A DNA stretch of 64,000 nucleotides from JAGOBP01 sp964550855 (GTDB lineage Bacteria > Chloroflexota > Anaerolineae > Fen-1058), in the NCBI GenBank assembly GCA_964550855.1, contig CAZKBQ010000009.1, forward strand, positions 36,914-100,913, written 5' to 3'. Below are positions 1 through 8,699 of this stretch, piece after piece. Both the position numbers and the translations under genes were made by a program. The stretch's first letter is position 1. Every line of letters starts with the position of its first letter. A model generated the notes under the pieces. That model saw only the letters and a program-made list of their open reading frames with translations, was not told the origin of the DNA and made no database searches.

Positions 1-351
1 CAAAATCGTGAGGTCTTTCTTGTTGATACACAATACCGCCGTGGTGTAGCCCAAGTCATAGCATTTGACCTGATTGGGTGGCAGCCGGTACGTGCCCTGC
101 GCCACCAGGATTGTATCGCCGGAAACCGCGCGGGTGAGGGCGTAGCTGATCGATCGACAGGGCATCTCAGGCGAGCCACAATCTCGATCGTCAAGGCCGG
201 TGGTCGAAACGCGAATCGTGCCGGTGCCGCGTTGTGACGCGACGGGCGGCACGCTGGAAGTCAAGAGCATCAGCGCAGCGCCAATCATCATGCCCGCCAG
301 GAAAGGGCGGAACGATCGGGAATGCCAGAAGAGCGTCAGGAGGGTTTTCAA
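1..351 (-). CDS. Secreted beta-helix protein, N-terminal part (runs off window)
   Basis: Reading frame open from position 351 (TTG) through the window edge, 117 codons, no stop. The N-terminus has basic residues, then a hydrophobic stretch with FLAGMMIGAALMLLTSS (a signal peptide), followed by a domain closely matching the start of the neighbouring 716-aa beta-helix protein: SQRGTGTIRVS, DCGSPEMPC and VSGDTILVAQGTY correspond to AQRGTGIVRVA, SCGSEQNPC and LSGDTVLVAEGVY there. The start could instead be the ATG at 291, which would shorten the signal peptide. It is therefore a tandem paralogue, probably exported and folding as a right-handed beta-helix. Function beyond cell-surface or extracellular location is unknown. 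Confidence 0.75.
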   Translation of the reverse strand, partial: MKTLLTLFWHSRSFRPFLAGMMIGAALMLLTSSVPPVASQRGTGTIRVSTTGLDDRDCGSPEMPCRSISYALTRAVSGDTILVAQGTYRLPPNQVKCYDLGYTTAVLCINKKDLTIL

Positions 352-372
352 GGGCCTCGATTATATTCACAC

Positions 373-410
373 AAAAAAAATCGACCTGTCAGGCGATTCT
401 GACAGGTCGA
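373..410 (-). terminator. Rho-independent terminator of the 716-aa surface protein
   Basis: Perfect 10-bp inverted repeat TCGACCTGTC / GACAGGTCGA (381-390 and 401-410) with a 10-nt loop. Read on the minus strand it is followed directly by eight T (373-380), and it lies just past the stop codon at 448. Confidence 0.9.
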
Positions 411-447
411 TTGTAGGTCAAGACTCGACCAGGGTCAAGCGTTGATT

Positions 448-2598
448 TTAGCGAAAAGTACCGGGCAGTCTTACCGCATATGGATACGGTGTGGCCGGGG
501 TCGCATTGGAGCTGTCCAGCAGCGTATTGGAACTGTTGTAAGCCGCCAGCGTGAAGACATATTCCCGACCGTTGGTTAAGCCGGTCAAAGTCAGCGTCGA
601 TTTCAGGCCAACGTTGATCGTCGAGCCTTGAGCGGGCGGCGTGGCGCCGGGCGGCGTGACGACCGTGATGACGTAGTGATGGGTGCTGGCGGCCAGCAGA
701 TCGTTGGTCAGCCAGCTGAGTGTGATGCGACCGCTGCCGGTGGGGGCCGCGCCGAACACAAACGGGATATACTCGTCGGCACCGATGTCGGCCGGCGCAA
801 ATTCCGTGCGCGATTCGACATCCAGGTCCACCTGGTCGTCGCTATCCACGGCCTGGTTGCGCGCGGCCGAGTTGCCCAGGATATGATAGTTGTAGTCGGG
901 CGCGCCCGGCGACGCGAAGCGGGCGGCGCCGCTGAGCATGGTGCCCAGACCGTTGATGGTGCCTGCCGCGTAACCGCCGCTGTTGGTGTTGAGCGTGTTG
1001 TTGCTCCACAGGCCGCGCTTCAGGTTGATGGTGCTGCCCGCCTGAACATAGACCGCGCCGCTGCCGCCGGTGTGATCGGCAATGATCAGGTAATTGGCGT
1101 TAACGGTGGTGCCCGCGGCCGGCCCATACGGCCCGATGACCACTATCCCTGATCCGACCAGCCCACTATCGACGGTGTTGCGCGCCAGCGTCGAATGGGT
1201 GAGATTAACCGTCAACCCTTGCAACCACAATCCGCCGCCGCCGCCGCCCTGTAGCTGCCCGGTCGTGGCCAGCTGTACACGATTGTCGGCAATGATGCTG
1301 TTATTGACGTTGATCGTGAAATTGGAGGATTCAATACCGGTGAACGAAGCGCCACCGCCGCCCGCCGGCCCTTTGTACACGGTTCCATTGCCGCCGCGCA
1401 CGGTGTTGTTGATGATGGTCACTCGCTCCAGCGTGATATTGGCATCATCGCTGTGAAACGCCCCGCCTTCGGCCAGGCCGCCCGCGCCGGCAGCGGTGTT
1501 CGCACCGTCGCCGCCCTGGACCAGATTGTCACGCAATTCGGCATCGCGCAACGTTGTGTTGGCGTGTTCCACATAGAAGGCCCCGCCAAACGCCGCGCCC
1601 GATGTCCCGTTGGGTGTATTGCCGCCGAAAACCTGGTTGCCTGTGGCGGTCACGTACTGAAAATCGCCGACGGAATCGTTGTAGATCGACACGGCGCCGC
1701 CCTGCGCATCAGAATAGATGTAACCGCCCAGACCGCTGCCGTTGGATGAACCCGACTGCGCCACGTTGCCGGTGAAGGTGAGGCGCCGGCCGGTCACATA
1801 CACCCGATAAGCGTGCATGGCCCCGCCGATGGCATTGCCGCCGCGCTGCACGCCGGTGCCGCCGATTGCCGAGTTGTTCTCAAAGACCACATTGTCCAGC
1901 CAGACGTTGTACGGCGTCGTTCCGAAATTGTTGAACGCTAAGGCCGCGCCTACAGCGCTCCCGCCATATTCCAGATTGGTGTTACCGCCACGCGCCTGGT
2001 TGTGGCGGAAGATCATGTTGCGCAGTGTGATCGGCGCGAGCGTGGCCGACATTCCGCCGCCATAGGCGTGAATCGCCAGTTCAGTACCGCTGGATGCGCC
2101 CTGCGCCAGACCGTCCTTGATGATAAAACCTTCCACCCGATAAGTGCCGTTCTGTAGCGCCATGCCGCGATATTGGTTCTGGCCGTCAATAACGGTGAGA
2201 TACCGCGCCGGATCGGCCGCCGTCCAATCGTAACCCGAATACCCGCCCAGGATCGTCAGGTCTTTGCCGTTCACACACACCACTGCGCTGGTCACACCAA
2301 AGTCAGGGCAGGGCGTCGTCGGCGCGCTGGCTGCATCGTACGTGTAGACCCCTTCCGCCACCAGCACCGTGTCGCCCGACAGCGCGCGGCGGGTGCCATA
2401 CTGGACTGTGCGGCACGGATTCTGCTCGGAGCCGCAGCTCTGATCATTCTGCCCCCACGGAGCCACCCGCACGATGCCGGTTCCGCGCTGCGCATATGAG
2501 ATCGGTGTGTTGACGCTCAACGCGGCGGTCAGCAAACTGACCACCATTCCAACGATGGCGATTCTTGATAAGGTGTATTTGGGTGCTCTGGTATTCAT
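448..2598 (-). CDS. Secreted right-handed beta-helix protein with C-terminal fibronectin III-like domain
   Basis: 716 aa. Start chosen at ATG 2598 because GGAG lies 7 nt upstream and the signal peptide (MNTRAPKYTLSR then a hydrophobic core ending near ISYAQ) begins there; the longer frame to 2643 adds a Cys-rich, unconvincing extension. Residues about 40-600 are Asn/Gly-rich repeats of the type NNTVRGGN, GNVAQSGS and GGGGGLW, typical of the pectin-lyase/polymorphic outer-membrane repeat fold. The last ~100 residues (GSGRITLSW, LTGLTNGREYVFTLAAYN) look like a fibronectin type III domain. Probably an exported adhesin or carbohydrate-interacting protein; no catalytic residues were identified. 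It has its own terminator and an unusual upstream repeat (2698-2748), so it appears separately transcribed from the glycan operon upstream. Confidence 0.8.
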   Translation of the reverse strand: MNTRAPKYTLSRIAIVGMVVSLLTAALSVNTPISYAQRGTGIVRVAPWGQNDQSCGSEQNPCRTVQYGTRRALSGDTVLVAEGVYTYDAASAPTTPCPDFGVTSAVVCVNGKDLTILGGYSGYDWTAADPARYLTVIDGQNQYRGMALQNGTYRVEGFIIKDGLAQGASSGTELAIHAYGGGMSATLAPITLRNMIFRHNQARGGNTNLEYGGSAVGAALAFNNFGTTPYNVWLDNVVFENNSAIGGTGVQRGGNAIGGAMHAYRVYVTGRRLTFTGNVAQSGSSNGSGLGGYIYSDAQGGAVSIYNDSVGDFQYVTATGNQVFGGNTPNGTSGAAFGGAFYVEHANTTLRDAELRDNLVQGGDGANTAAGAGGLAEGGAFHSDDANITLERVTIINNTVRGGNGTVYKGPAGGGGASFTGIESSNFTINVNNSIIADNRVQLATTGQLQGGGGGGLWLQGLTVNLTHSTLARNTVDSGLVGSGIVVIGPYGPAAGTTVNANYLIIADHTGGSGAVYVQAGSTINLKRGLWSNNTLNTNSGGYAAGTINGLGTMLSGAARFASPGAPDYNYHILGNSAARNQAVDSDDQVDLDVESRTEFAPADIGADEYIPFVFGAAPTGSGRITLSWLTNDLLAASTHHYVITVVTPPGATPPAQGSTINVGLKSTLTLTGLTNGREYVFTLAAYNSSNTLLDSSNATPATPYPYAVRLPGTFR

Positions 2599-2697
2599 TT
2601 GCCCGCTCCAATTTTCTAACCTTTGTAAACAACCACGACACAAGTCTAACCTTATGATACACCGACCTCAATAGAGAGGAAGTCATGTTGAGGCGAT

Positions 2698-2748
2698 CCC
2701 AACACTTTCCCAACGGTACTTTAATCCTACGCCAACATTTTGCCAACG
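2698..2748. promoter_or_regulatory. Phased CCAAC direct repeats, candidate operator
   Basis: Two imperfect 18-bp direct repeats, CCCAACACTTTCCCAACG (2698-2715) and GCCAACATTTTGCCAACG (2731-2748). The pentamer CCAAC begins at 2699, 2710, 2732 and 2743, i.e. spaced 11, 22 and 11 bp, so all copies face one side of the helix. It lies in the 173-bp gap upstream of the surface-protein gene starting at 2598. Confidence 0.45.
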
Positions 2749-2771
2749 CTTTCCAGCGCGTTCAGCGGCGG

Positions 2772-5327
2772 TCACCGAGGGACTATCTGCACCCGATCGA
2801 TCACGAAGCCCAACGTGCGATCGTCGGCGCTGAGGTGCAAGGCAGCGGGGTTAAAACTCGCGGTGTCAAAAGCCAATGTCGATGAGTCGCCGGCCGGCCG
2901 GGATTGAACCTGAAACGCATAAGTCTGCCATTCCCCATAGCGCGGTGTAAAGCGCCCAATCTCGCGCCCGTCCAATGACACGCTCACTTCGGCGGGCGGC
3001 AGATCCTCCGGGCGAAACGTCATCGCGCGCACCGTGATCGTGATCGGAGCCGCCTCCGCCAACGGCAGATCGATGATGGCCCGATCGCTCGTCCAGCGCG
3101 CCGACGTCCCATCGGGCAAAATATCCTTGGCGTAAAAACCTGATCGTAGATAAGCTGCATCCAATGTGCCGACGTCGATCTCAATCGGCAGTGGCGCAGC
3201 ACGCAAGTCTTTACGCTGCACATCATAGATCTCAAAGCCGTAATACGCCGGCTGAATCACCGCTGGATAATCGTAAAACGTCCCCATCAAAGCGCGCAAA
3301 GTTGTGGAATACAGGCCCGCCGGCTTCAGATCGATAGCGTGATGCACCGCCGCCGGCAGGGGATCGATCGTCAGCAGCTGCACCGGCCGATTGGATGCGG
3401 CGGCCTGCGCCAAAACCCGATCGAGCACGGCGGCGACCGCGGCTTCGTCTTCGCTGCGGATCGTCGCCACATCGTGTCCAAAGGTAAAACGCAGCGGCAC
3501 GCCCAACGCATCGGCCAGTGACGATTCCGGCGGATCGACCATGACCACGATGGCGTTCGGCTTCAGCTGCGCATTGAGCGCGGTCAGCGCATCCACCGCG
3601 CCAAAGAAATCACGCTGCGGCAGCACAAACCGTGCCTGATAGATCAGCCCGGCCATCAGGCCCAGCGTCAATGCCAGCGCCGCGCCACGAGTGAGCCAGC
3701 GCCGACGCCAGTCCCACATTCCCCACAAGGCGTAAGCCGCAAAGATCATCAGCGTCGGCAGAACAATGGGCACATAGCGGCGCATGGCGTAGATGTGATA
3801 CGGGGTGTTGAAGATGTTATACACGTATTGAATCGTCGTCAGCACGCCCACCGACAGGAACAGGCCCAGCCGCAGCAGCGCAGCGCGGCGCACCAGCCAA
3901 GCCGCGCCCCACGTCGCCAGCCCGATGCCGAGCGGCGTGATGTACCAGCCTATCCGCACCCAGTTCTGCGCGTCGAGCACGGGATACTGCACGTTGCCGG
4001 GCCAGGCCGTGACAAAGCGGATCGGCTCGATGACGGGGCGCACGAAATAAGCAAAAATACTGATCGCCGTCAGCCCGCCCGCCAGCAGCCAGCGGGCGCG
4101 CTGCCGCGCCGCCGATGACAATGTCCGGCGACGCCAGCGCCGCCGCAGCGCGCTGACGGCGATGACCGTCGCCAGCATGCCGGCCGCGCCGCCGGCGGCG
4201 ATCACCGGCGAGCGCTCCAGCAGGCGCGCCACACTGCCATACGTGTTCCAGGCATACGGCCAGTTGATGGCGATCAGATCGATCAACATGTGAACGGTGA
4301 AGATGCCCAGCGTCAGCGTGAACCACGTCCACGCGCGCGTCCACTGCCCGCGCGCCCGCACGGCGATCAACGCCACGCCGATCAACGCCAGCACCAGCGG
4401 CAGATCGATGCGCGTCAGCACGGCCGCGCCGAAGGCCGCGCCGCCGAAGACGCCCCAGATGGCGGGCGCCGATCGATCGTCGATCAGGACTTGAAAAGCC
4501 AGCAGGCCGCTGAAGACCAGCAGCAGCGTCAGCGGCTCGGTGGTGGGGTAGCGCGCAAAGTAGATGTGCGTGGGCGTGAGCGCCAGCAGCGTCGCGGCCA
4601 GCAGCGCCACCCGCCGATCGAACAGCTGTCGCGCCGCAAAATACACCGCCGCCAGGCTCAGCACACCCCACAGCGGCGTGACCAGCAGGCCCAGCTTCAG
4701 GCCGCCCAGACTGGTGCCTACGGCGACGAGCGCGGGATGCAGGGGCAAAAACTGAGGGATGATGCGCCCGGCGTCCGCGTCGTCCAGGTAATAGCCGACA
4801 AACTGTAGATAGCGCGTCTGCCACGCGGGCGGCTGCCGGCGCAGGGTCACGTCGGGATAGTCGCGCATGAGCCGCGACCAATCGTCGCCGGTCACGACAA
4901 ATTGGCCGGTCTGCGCCAGGGTGCTGCTGATGTTCAGATACGTGCCCGCATCGGTGCCGCCCAGCACGTACTCGTGCGGCCGGAAGTACACCACGGCGCT
5001 GCCGATAAGCAGGACTGCTAAACCGACTTCGTATCGTGTGGGGGCGCGGAAGATCGATCGGGGACGGCGGCGAAGCCAAAAGAGCAGCCCCACGGAGCAG
5101 ACCCATTCGATCAGGCCGATCCAGCCGATCGAGTACGAGTTGATTGACGCCAGGATCACGCCGATCCAGCCGGTGACGATGACGGCGCTGATGACGGCGA
5201 GGAATACGGCCAGCGGCCAGTCGAGCGGGCGCGCGCTGGCGGCCCAGGCCAGCAACGCAGTGGTGATCAACGCGAGGCAGCCGGTGACGAACAGGATCGC
5301 GGCCGGCGCGTCAACTACGCCGATCAT
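2772..5327 (-). CDS. Large polytopic GT-C type glycosyltransferase with extracytoplasmic C-terminal domain
   Basis: 851 aa. Residues about 1-560 contain many hydrophobic helices; the first large loop carries GGTDAGTYLN, fitting the acidic first-loop motif of GT-C (ArnT/PMT-like) enzymes that use polyprenyl-phosphate sugars. The last ~280 residues are soluble, ending in a beta-rich part (EVSVSLDGREIGRF, TLAFDTASFNPAAL). Its ATG overlaps the upstream ABC ATPase stop as ATGA (5324-5327), so translation is probably coupled. It is the last gene of the operon GT2 / epimerase / Wzt-like / GT-C, which suggests it transfers a lipid-linked sugar made by the GT2 enzyme onto an exported glycan or protein. 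Acceptor unknown. Confidence 0.75.
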   Translation of the reverse strand: MIGVVDAPAAILFVTGCLALITTALLAWAASARPLDWPLAVFLAVISAVIVTGWIGVILASINSYSIGWIGLIEWVCSVGLLFWLRRRPRSIFRAPTRYEVGLAVLLIGSAVVYFRPHEYVLGGTDAGTYLNISSTLAQTGQFVVTGDDWSRLMRDYPDVTLRRQPPAWQTRYLQFVGYYLDDADAGRIIPQFLPLHPALVAVGTSLGGLKLGLLVTPLWGVLSLAAVYFAARQLFDRRVALLAATLLALTPTHIYFARYPTTEPLTLLLVFSGLLAFQVLIDDRSAPAIWGVFGGAAFGAAVLTRIDLPLVLALIGVALIAVRARGQWTRAWTWFTLTLGIFTVHMLIDLIAINWPYAWNTYGSVARLLERSPVIAAGGAAGMLATVIAVSALRRRWRRRTLSSAARQRARWLLAGGLTAISIFAYFVRPVIEPIRFVTAWPGNVQYPVLDAQNWVRIGWYITPLGIGLATWGAAWLVRRAALLRLGLFLSVGVLTTIQYVYNIFNTPYHIYAMRRYVPIVLPTLMIFAAYALWGMWDWRRRWLTRGAALALTLGLMAGLIYQARFVLPQRDFFGAVDALTALNAQLKPNAIVVMVDPPESSLADALGVPLRFTFGHDVATIRSEDEAAVAAVLDRVLAQAAASNRPVQLLTIDPLPAAVHHAIDLKPAGLYSTTLRALMGTFYDYPAVIQPAYYGFEIYDVQRKDLRAAPLPIEIDVGTLDAAYLRSGFYAKDILPDGTSARWTSDRAIIDLPLAEAAPITITVRAMTFRPEDLPPAEVSVSLDGREIGRFTPRYGEWQTYAFQVQSRPAGDSSTLAFDTASFNPAALHLSADDRTLGFVIDRVQIVPR

Positions 5328-6580
5328 GCCCGGCCCGCGATGACGGTTTCTGCTTGCGGCGCATGCTGCCAGCGGGCGGGCAGATGCACCACGCCGGACT
5401 CATTCCAGCCGGTGCGTGAGCGAACTTCAAGCGGATAAAGGCGGTGATGGTGATCGATGGCGACGGTGGAGTCGCGGTTGTAGATGGCGACGGTGAGCTC
5501 GTATTCGCCGGGATTGAGCGGGAGCGCGTCGATGATGTAGTCCACCGTGCCGTCGCCTTCGATGTAGGGGATGTCGTAGCCGTCGGCCACCGAGTTGGGA
5601 CCGTTGATGTGCAGGCCGTCGCGGCGGTAAAACGCCAGTCCAAACGTGGGCGTCTCCAGCCGCTCGTGTGCGCGGTAATGCAGGCGCAGCGTAAAGGCTT
5701 CGCCGGTCTTGAATTGGGTGCGAGGTTGACCGTCGGCGCCCAACAGTTCCACCTGCACGATCTCGGCTTGATAGGTGCCAAAGCGATTGGCCGAGCGCGC
5801 GGCGATGGTGGGCGCTCGGCGCTTGATCTTGACCTGGGCCTGCTCGTCCGTGTACTCGCCGCCGAGCAGCGCCGGGTCGCCGTCGGCGCGCAGCAAGCCG
5901 TCGGAGATCCACAAGGCCCGGTTGCACAACTGCTGAATCTGGCCCATGCTGTGCGAGACCAGCACCAGCGTAACACCCTGCGTCTGCAATTCCGTCAGCC
6001 TTTCGGCGCACTTGCGTTGAAAGGCCGCGTCGCCCACGGCCAGCACCTCGTCGATCAGCAGGATGTCGGGGTTAAGCGCGGTGCTCACGGCAAAGCCCAG
6101 CCGCACGATCATGCCCGACGAGTAGTTGCGAACCTGCACGTCGATGAACGGGCCGATGTCGGCGAAATCGATGATGGCGTCCAGCTGGCGTTTGATCTCG
6201 GCCCGGGAGATGCCCAGGATGGAGGCGTTGAGAAAAATGTTCTCGCGCCCGGTCAGATCGGGGTGAAAGCCGGTACCCAATTCCAGCAACCCGGCGATGC
6301 GTCCCTGCGTGTGGATGCGGCCGGTGGTCGGCTCGATCACACGACTCATGAGCTTGAGCAGCGTGCTCTTGCCGGAGCCGTTGGTGCCGATGATGCCCAC
6401 GCGCTCGCCGGGCTGAATCTCAAACGACACGTCGCGCAACGCCCAGAAGGTGCCGCCGCTGACGCGTTCGTGGTCGGCGCGCTGGCGCCGCCGGATCAGC
6501 AGCTCCTGCAGCGAGCGAGCGCGCCCCAGGTTGAGGTCGAACTTTTTGGCGACGTGATCGAAGACGATGGCCGGCGTCAC
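5324..6580 (-). CDS. Wzt-like polysaccharide ABC transporter ATPase with C-terminal carbohydrate-binding domain
   Basis: 418 aa. Walker A GTNGSGKST (65-73), signature YSSGM (153-157) and Walker B ILLIDE (173-178) give a complete ABC ATPase of the polysaccharide/teichoic-acid export family (Wzt, TagH). Residues about 265-410 form an extra beta-rich domain (QAEIVQVELLGADG, GLHINGPNSVADG) like the C-terminal domain of O-antigen Wzt, which binds the non-reducing end of the finished polymer. The usual Wzm permease partner is not next to it. Gap to the upstream epimerase is 12 bp; overlap with the downstream GT-C gene is 4 bp. Confidence 0.88.
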   Translation of the reverse strand: MTPAIVFDHVAKKFDLNLGRARSLQELLIRRRQRADHERVSGGTFWALRDVSFEIQPGERVGIIGTNGSGKSTLLKLMSRVIEPTTGRIHTQGRIAGLLELGTGFHPDLTGRENIFLNASILGISRAEIKRQLDAIIDFADIGPFIDVQVRNYSSGMIVRLGFAVSTALNPDILLIDEVLAVGDAAFQRKCAERLTELQTQGVTLVLVSHSMGQIQQLCNRALWISDGLLRADGDPALLGGEYTDEQAQVKIKRRAPTIAARSANRFGTYQAEIVQVELLGADGQPRTQFKTGEAFTLRLHYRAHERLETPTFGLAFYRRDGLHINGPNSVADGYDIPYIEGDGTVDYIIDALPLNPGEYELTVAIYNRDSTVAIDHHHRLYPLEVRSRTGWNESGVVHLPARWQHAPQAETVIAGRA

Positions 6581-6592
6581 GACGAATACACC

Positions 6593-7615
6593 TTATGCGA
6601 ACAAGTGCGGGTTGGCGTCGATCCACTGCCACAGGCGGGCGACGCCATCGGGCATGGCGACGCGCGGCTGCCAGTGAAGATCGCGCTGTGCTTTGCGAAT
6701 ATCGCTGATATACACCGGTTGATCGCCGGGTCGCCAGTCGCCGCGGGCGACTGCGATCGATCGGCCGGCGAGCGACTCCAAAAATGGGCCGAATTCCGCC
6801 CAGATTGACATGGTGCTGTCCGGGCCGCCGCCAATGTTGTAAACCTGTCCGGCGGCAGTGTCGATGTGGTCGGCCGCGGCCTGATAAGCGGCAATCAGAT
6901 CGTCGATCCACAGCACGTCGCGTACTTGCTTGCCGTCGCCGTAGATCGTGATGGGGCGGCCGAGCCGCGCCGCGATGCAGAAGTGGGCCACCCAGCCCTG
7001 ATCTTCCACGCCGAACTGGCGCGGGCCATAGATGCAGCTCTGCCGGAAGACCACGGTTTTCAGCCCGTAAATGCGGTGATAATCACGCACATACTGATCG
7101 CCGGCGCCTTTGCTGCAGCCATAAGGCGAATGGAAATCGAGCAGGCGATCTTCAGGAACGCCCAACGGCAGATCGCGATAGCGATAGCGCGTCACTTCTT
7201 CCACGATGGCGATGTCTTCCATGCCGCCGTAGACTTTGTTGGTGGACGCGTAAAAGACCACGGCGTGCGGGGCATTGGCGCGCACCGCCTCCAGCACGTT
7301 GAAGGTGCCCAGCGCATTGATCTCAAAATCTTCGCGGGGATCCTTGACCGAGGTGGTGACGGCCACCTGGCCGGCGAAGTGATAGACCCGATCGATCTCG
7401 GCGGGCAGGGCGGCCTGCAGCGCCTCAAAGTCGCGCACGTCGCCGTGGATAAAGGCCAGCCGTTCGCCGTGGCGCTGTCGCAGCCAATCCAGGTTGAGCG
7501 GCGCGCCGCGGCGCGATAAGTTGTCGAAGACGATCACGTAATCGCCGCGTGCCAGATGATAATCGGCCAGGTTGGCGCCGATGAAGCCGGCGCCGCCGGT
7601 AATAAAGACGTTCAC
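6593..7615 (-). CDS. NAD-dependent sugar epimerase, CDP-paratose 2-epimerase-like
   Basis: 340 aa from GTG 7615, preferred over the ATG at 7669 because GGGAG lies 10 nt upstream and the Rossmann strand (VNVFITGGAGFIG) begins immediately. Short-chain dehydrogenase fold: GGAGFIG nucleotide-binding loop, YASTNKVYG, SPYGCSKGAGDQYV with the Tyr/Lys pair, and RQSCIYGPRQFGVEDQGW, a segment typical of CDP-tyvelose/paratose epimerases. Likely makes a modified nucleotide sugar for the surface glycan assembled by its operon partners. Exact substrate cannot be read from sequence; a UDP-sugar epimerase is the alternative. Confidence 0.8.
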   Translation of the reverse strand: MNVFITGGAGFIGANLADYHLARGDYVIVFDNLSRRGAPLNLDWLRQRHGERLAFIHGDVRDFEALQAALPAEIDRVYHFAGQVAVTTSVKDPREDFEINALGTFNVLEAVRANAPHAVVFYASTNKVYGGMEDIAIVEEVTRYRYRDLPLGVPEDRLLDFHSPYGCSKGAGDQYVRDYHRIYGLKTVVFRQSCIYGPRQFGVEDQGWVAHFCIAARLGRPITIYGDGKQVRDVLWIDDLIAAYQAAADHIDTAAGQVYNIGGGPDSTMSIWAEFGPFLESLAGRSIAVARGDWRPGDQPVYISDIRKAQRDLHWQPRVAMPDGVARLWQWIDANPHLFA

Positions 7616-7687
7616 GCTGCCGGTGCTCCCATCCAATCGATTGTGATGCGAACGGCTATTATACTGCATTCGCCCGGGGGCACGGGG

Positions 7688-8671
7688 TCAATCGCGGGCG
7701 GGTTTGTCGGTGTCGGCCGCGGCGCGCTCGCGCTCAATCTCTGCGCGGCGCTGGCGATAGAGTATTTCTTCCATCAGACGGCGGCTCTCGCCGATGCGAT
7801 CGGCCAGCAGGCCGAAGATCATCACCAGGAAGCCCACGATCAGCGCCATCACGGCGACGATCAGCGACTGCACGTTGCCGGGCAGGTTGAAGTCACGGCT
7901 GATGAAAATGATCAGCAGCCGCGCAAAGAGCACCGCGGCCAGCAGCCAGAACGGCACTGACAGGTAAAAGAACGTCTTGAGCGGCTCGTACGTGGCGTAG
8001 GCGCGCACGATGGTGGCGGCCTGCCGCTTGACAAAGTGCCACGAGCCGCGGTGCAGCTTGGAGGGGCGCGTGGGATTGGTGGTGATGGGCACGTGCGCCA
8101 CTTTAAGTCCACGCTTGCCGGCTTGAATGAGATTGTCGAGCGTGTACGAAAAATCGGAGGTGACGAACAACCGCAGAGCGGCTTCCCGACTGTACGCCCG
8201 AAAGCCGCTGGGCGCATCGGGCACACTGGTGCCGCTGGCCATGCGCACGATCCAGCTGCCGAAGCGTTCCAGCACGCGTTTTTGCGCCGAAAAATGCTCG
8301 ATCTGGCCCACCTGTCGATCGCCGATGACGAGATCGGCGGCCTGATCGAGCAGGGGTTTGATCAGGGCGGGGATGTGTTCGCCGGGATACTGGTGATCGC
8401 CGTCGGTGTTGACGATGAGATCCGCACCCAGCCGCAAGCCGGCATCCAGGCCGGCCTGAAACGCAAACGCCAGGCCGCGGTTGAGCGGCAGCGAGACGAT
8501 GTGATCGGCGCCCGCGGCGCGGGCCTCGGCCACCGTGCCGTCGCGCGAGCCATCGTCGATGACCAGCACTTCCACGCGGTCAACGCCGTCGATCTGGCGC
8601 GGCACATCACGAATGACCTGCGCGATGGTGGCCTCTTCGTTGAAGGCCGGAATTTGCACGATAAGTTTCAT
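7688..8671 (-). CDS. Family 2 glycosyltransferase, polyprenyl-phosphate sugar synthase type
   Basis: 327 aa. N-terminal GT-A domain: IPAFNEEATI, VIDDGSRDGT (D39-D40) and NTDGDHQYP (88-96, DxD-like metal site). Residues about 235-300 contain two hydrophobic helices, as in dolichyl/undecaprenyl-phosphate mannosyl- or glucosyltransferases of the DPM1/ArnC group. It is the first gene of the minus-strand operon that ends with a GT-C enzyme, the usual consumer of polyprenyl-phosphate sugars. The C-terminal ~30 residues are highly charged (RRAEIERERAAADTDK). Only 26 bp separate its start from the divergent gene at 8698. Confidence 0.88.
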   Translation of the reverse strand: MKLIVQIPAFNEEATIAQVIRDVPRQIDGVDRVEVLVIDDGSRDGTVAEARAAGADHIVSLPLNRGLAFAFQAGLDAGLRLGADLIVNTDGDHQYPGEHIPALIKPLLDQAADLVIGDRQVGQIEHFSAQKRVLERFGSWIVRMASGTSVPDAPSGFRAYSREAALRLFVTSDFSYTLDNLIQAGKRGLKVAHVPITTNPTRPSKLHRGSWHFVKRQAATIVRAYATYEPLKTFFYLSVPFWLLAAVLFARLLIIFISRDFNLPGNVQSLIVAVMALIVGFLVMIFGLLADRIGESRRLMEEILYRQRRAEIERERAAADTDKPARD

Positions 8672-8690
8672 TCGCCTGCAGCCTGTGACA

Positions 8691-8699
8691 TGGTAAAAT
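8691..8699 (+). promoter_or_regulatory. Extended -10 element abutting the start codon
   Basis: TGGTAAAAT fits an extended -10 (TGn plus TAAAAT, 8694-8699) overlapping the ATG at 8698. Transcription would begin near 8706, next to an in-frame GTG at 8707, implying a leaderless message. No good -35 is visible. Confidence 0.4.

Noticed and set aside
5444..6808. 454-codon open frame on the plus strand
   Set aside because: Lies opposite the Wzt-like ATPase and part of the epimerase gene, is Arg/Gly/Val-rich without family motifs, and is a high-GC antisense shadow.
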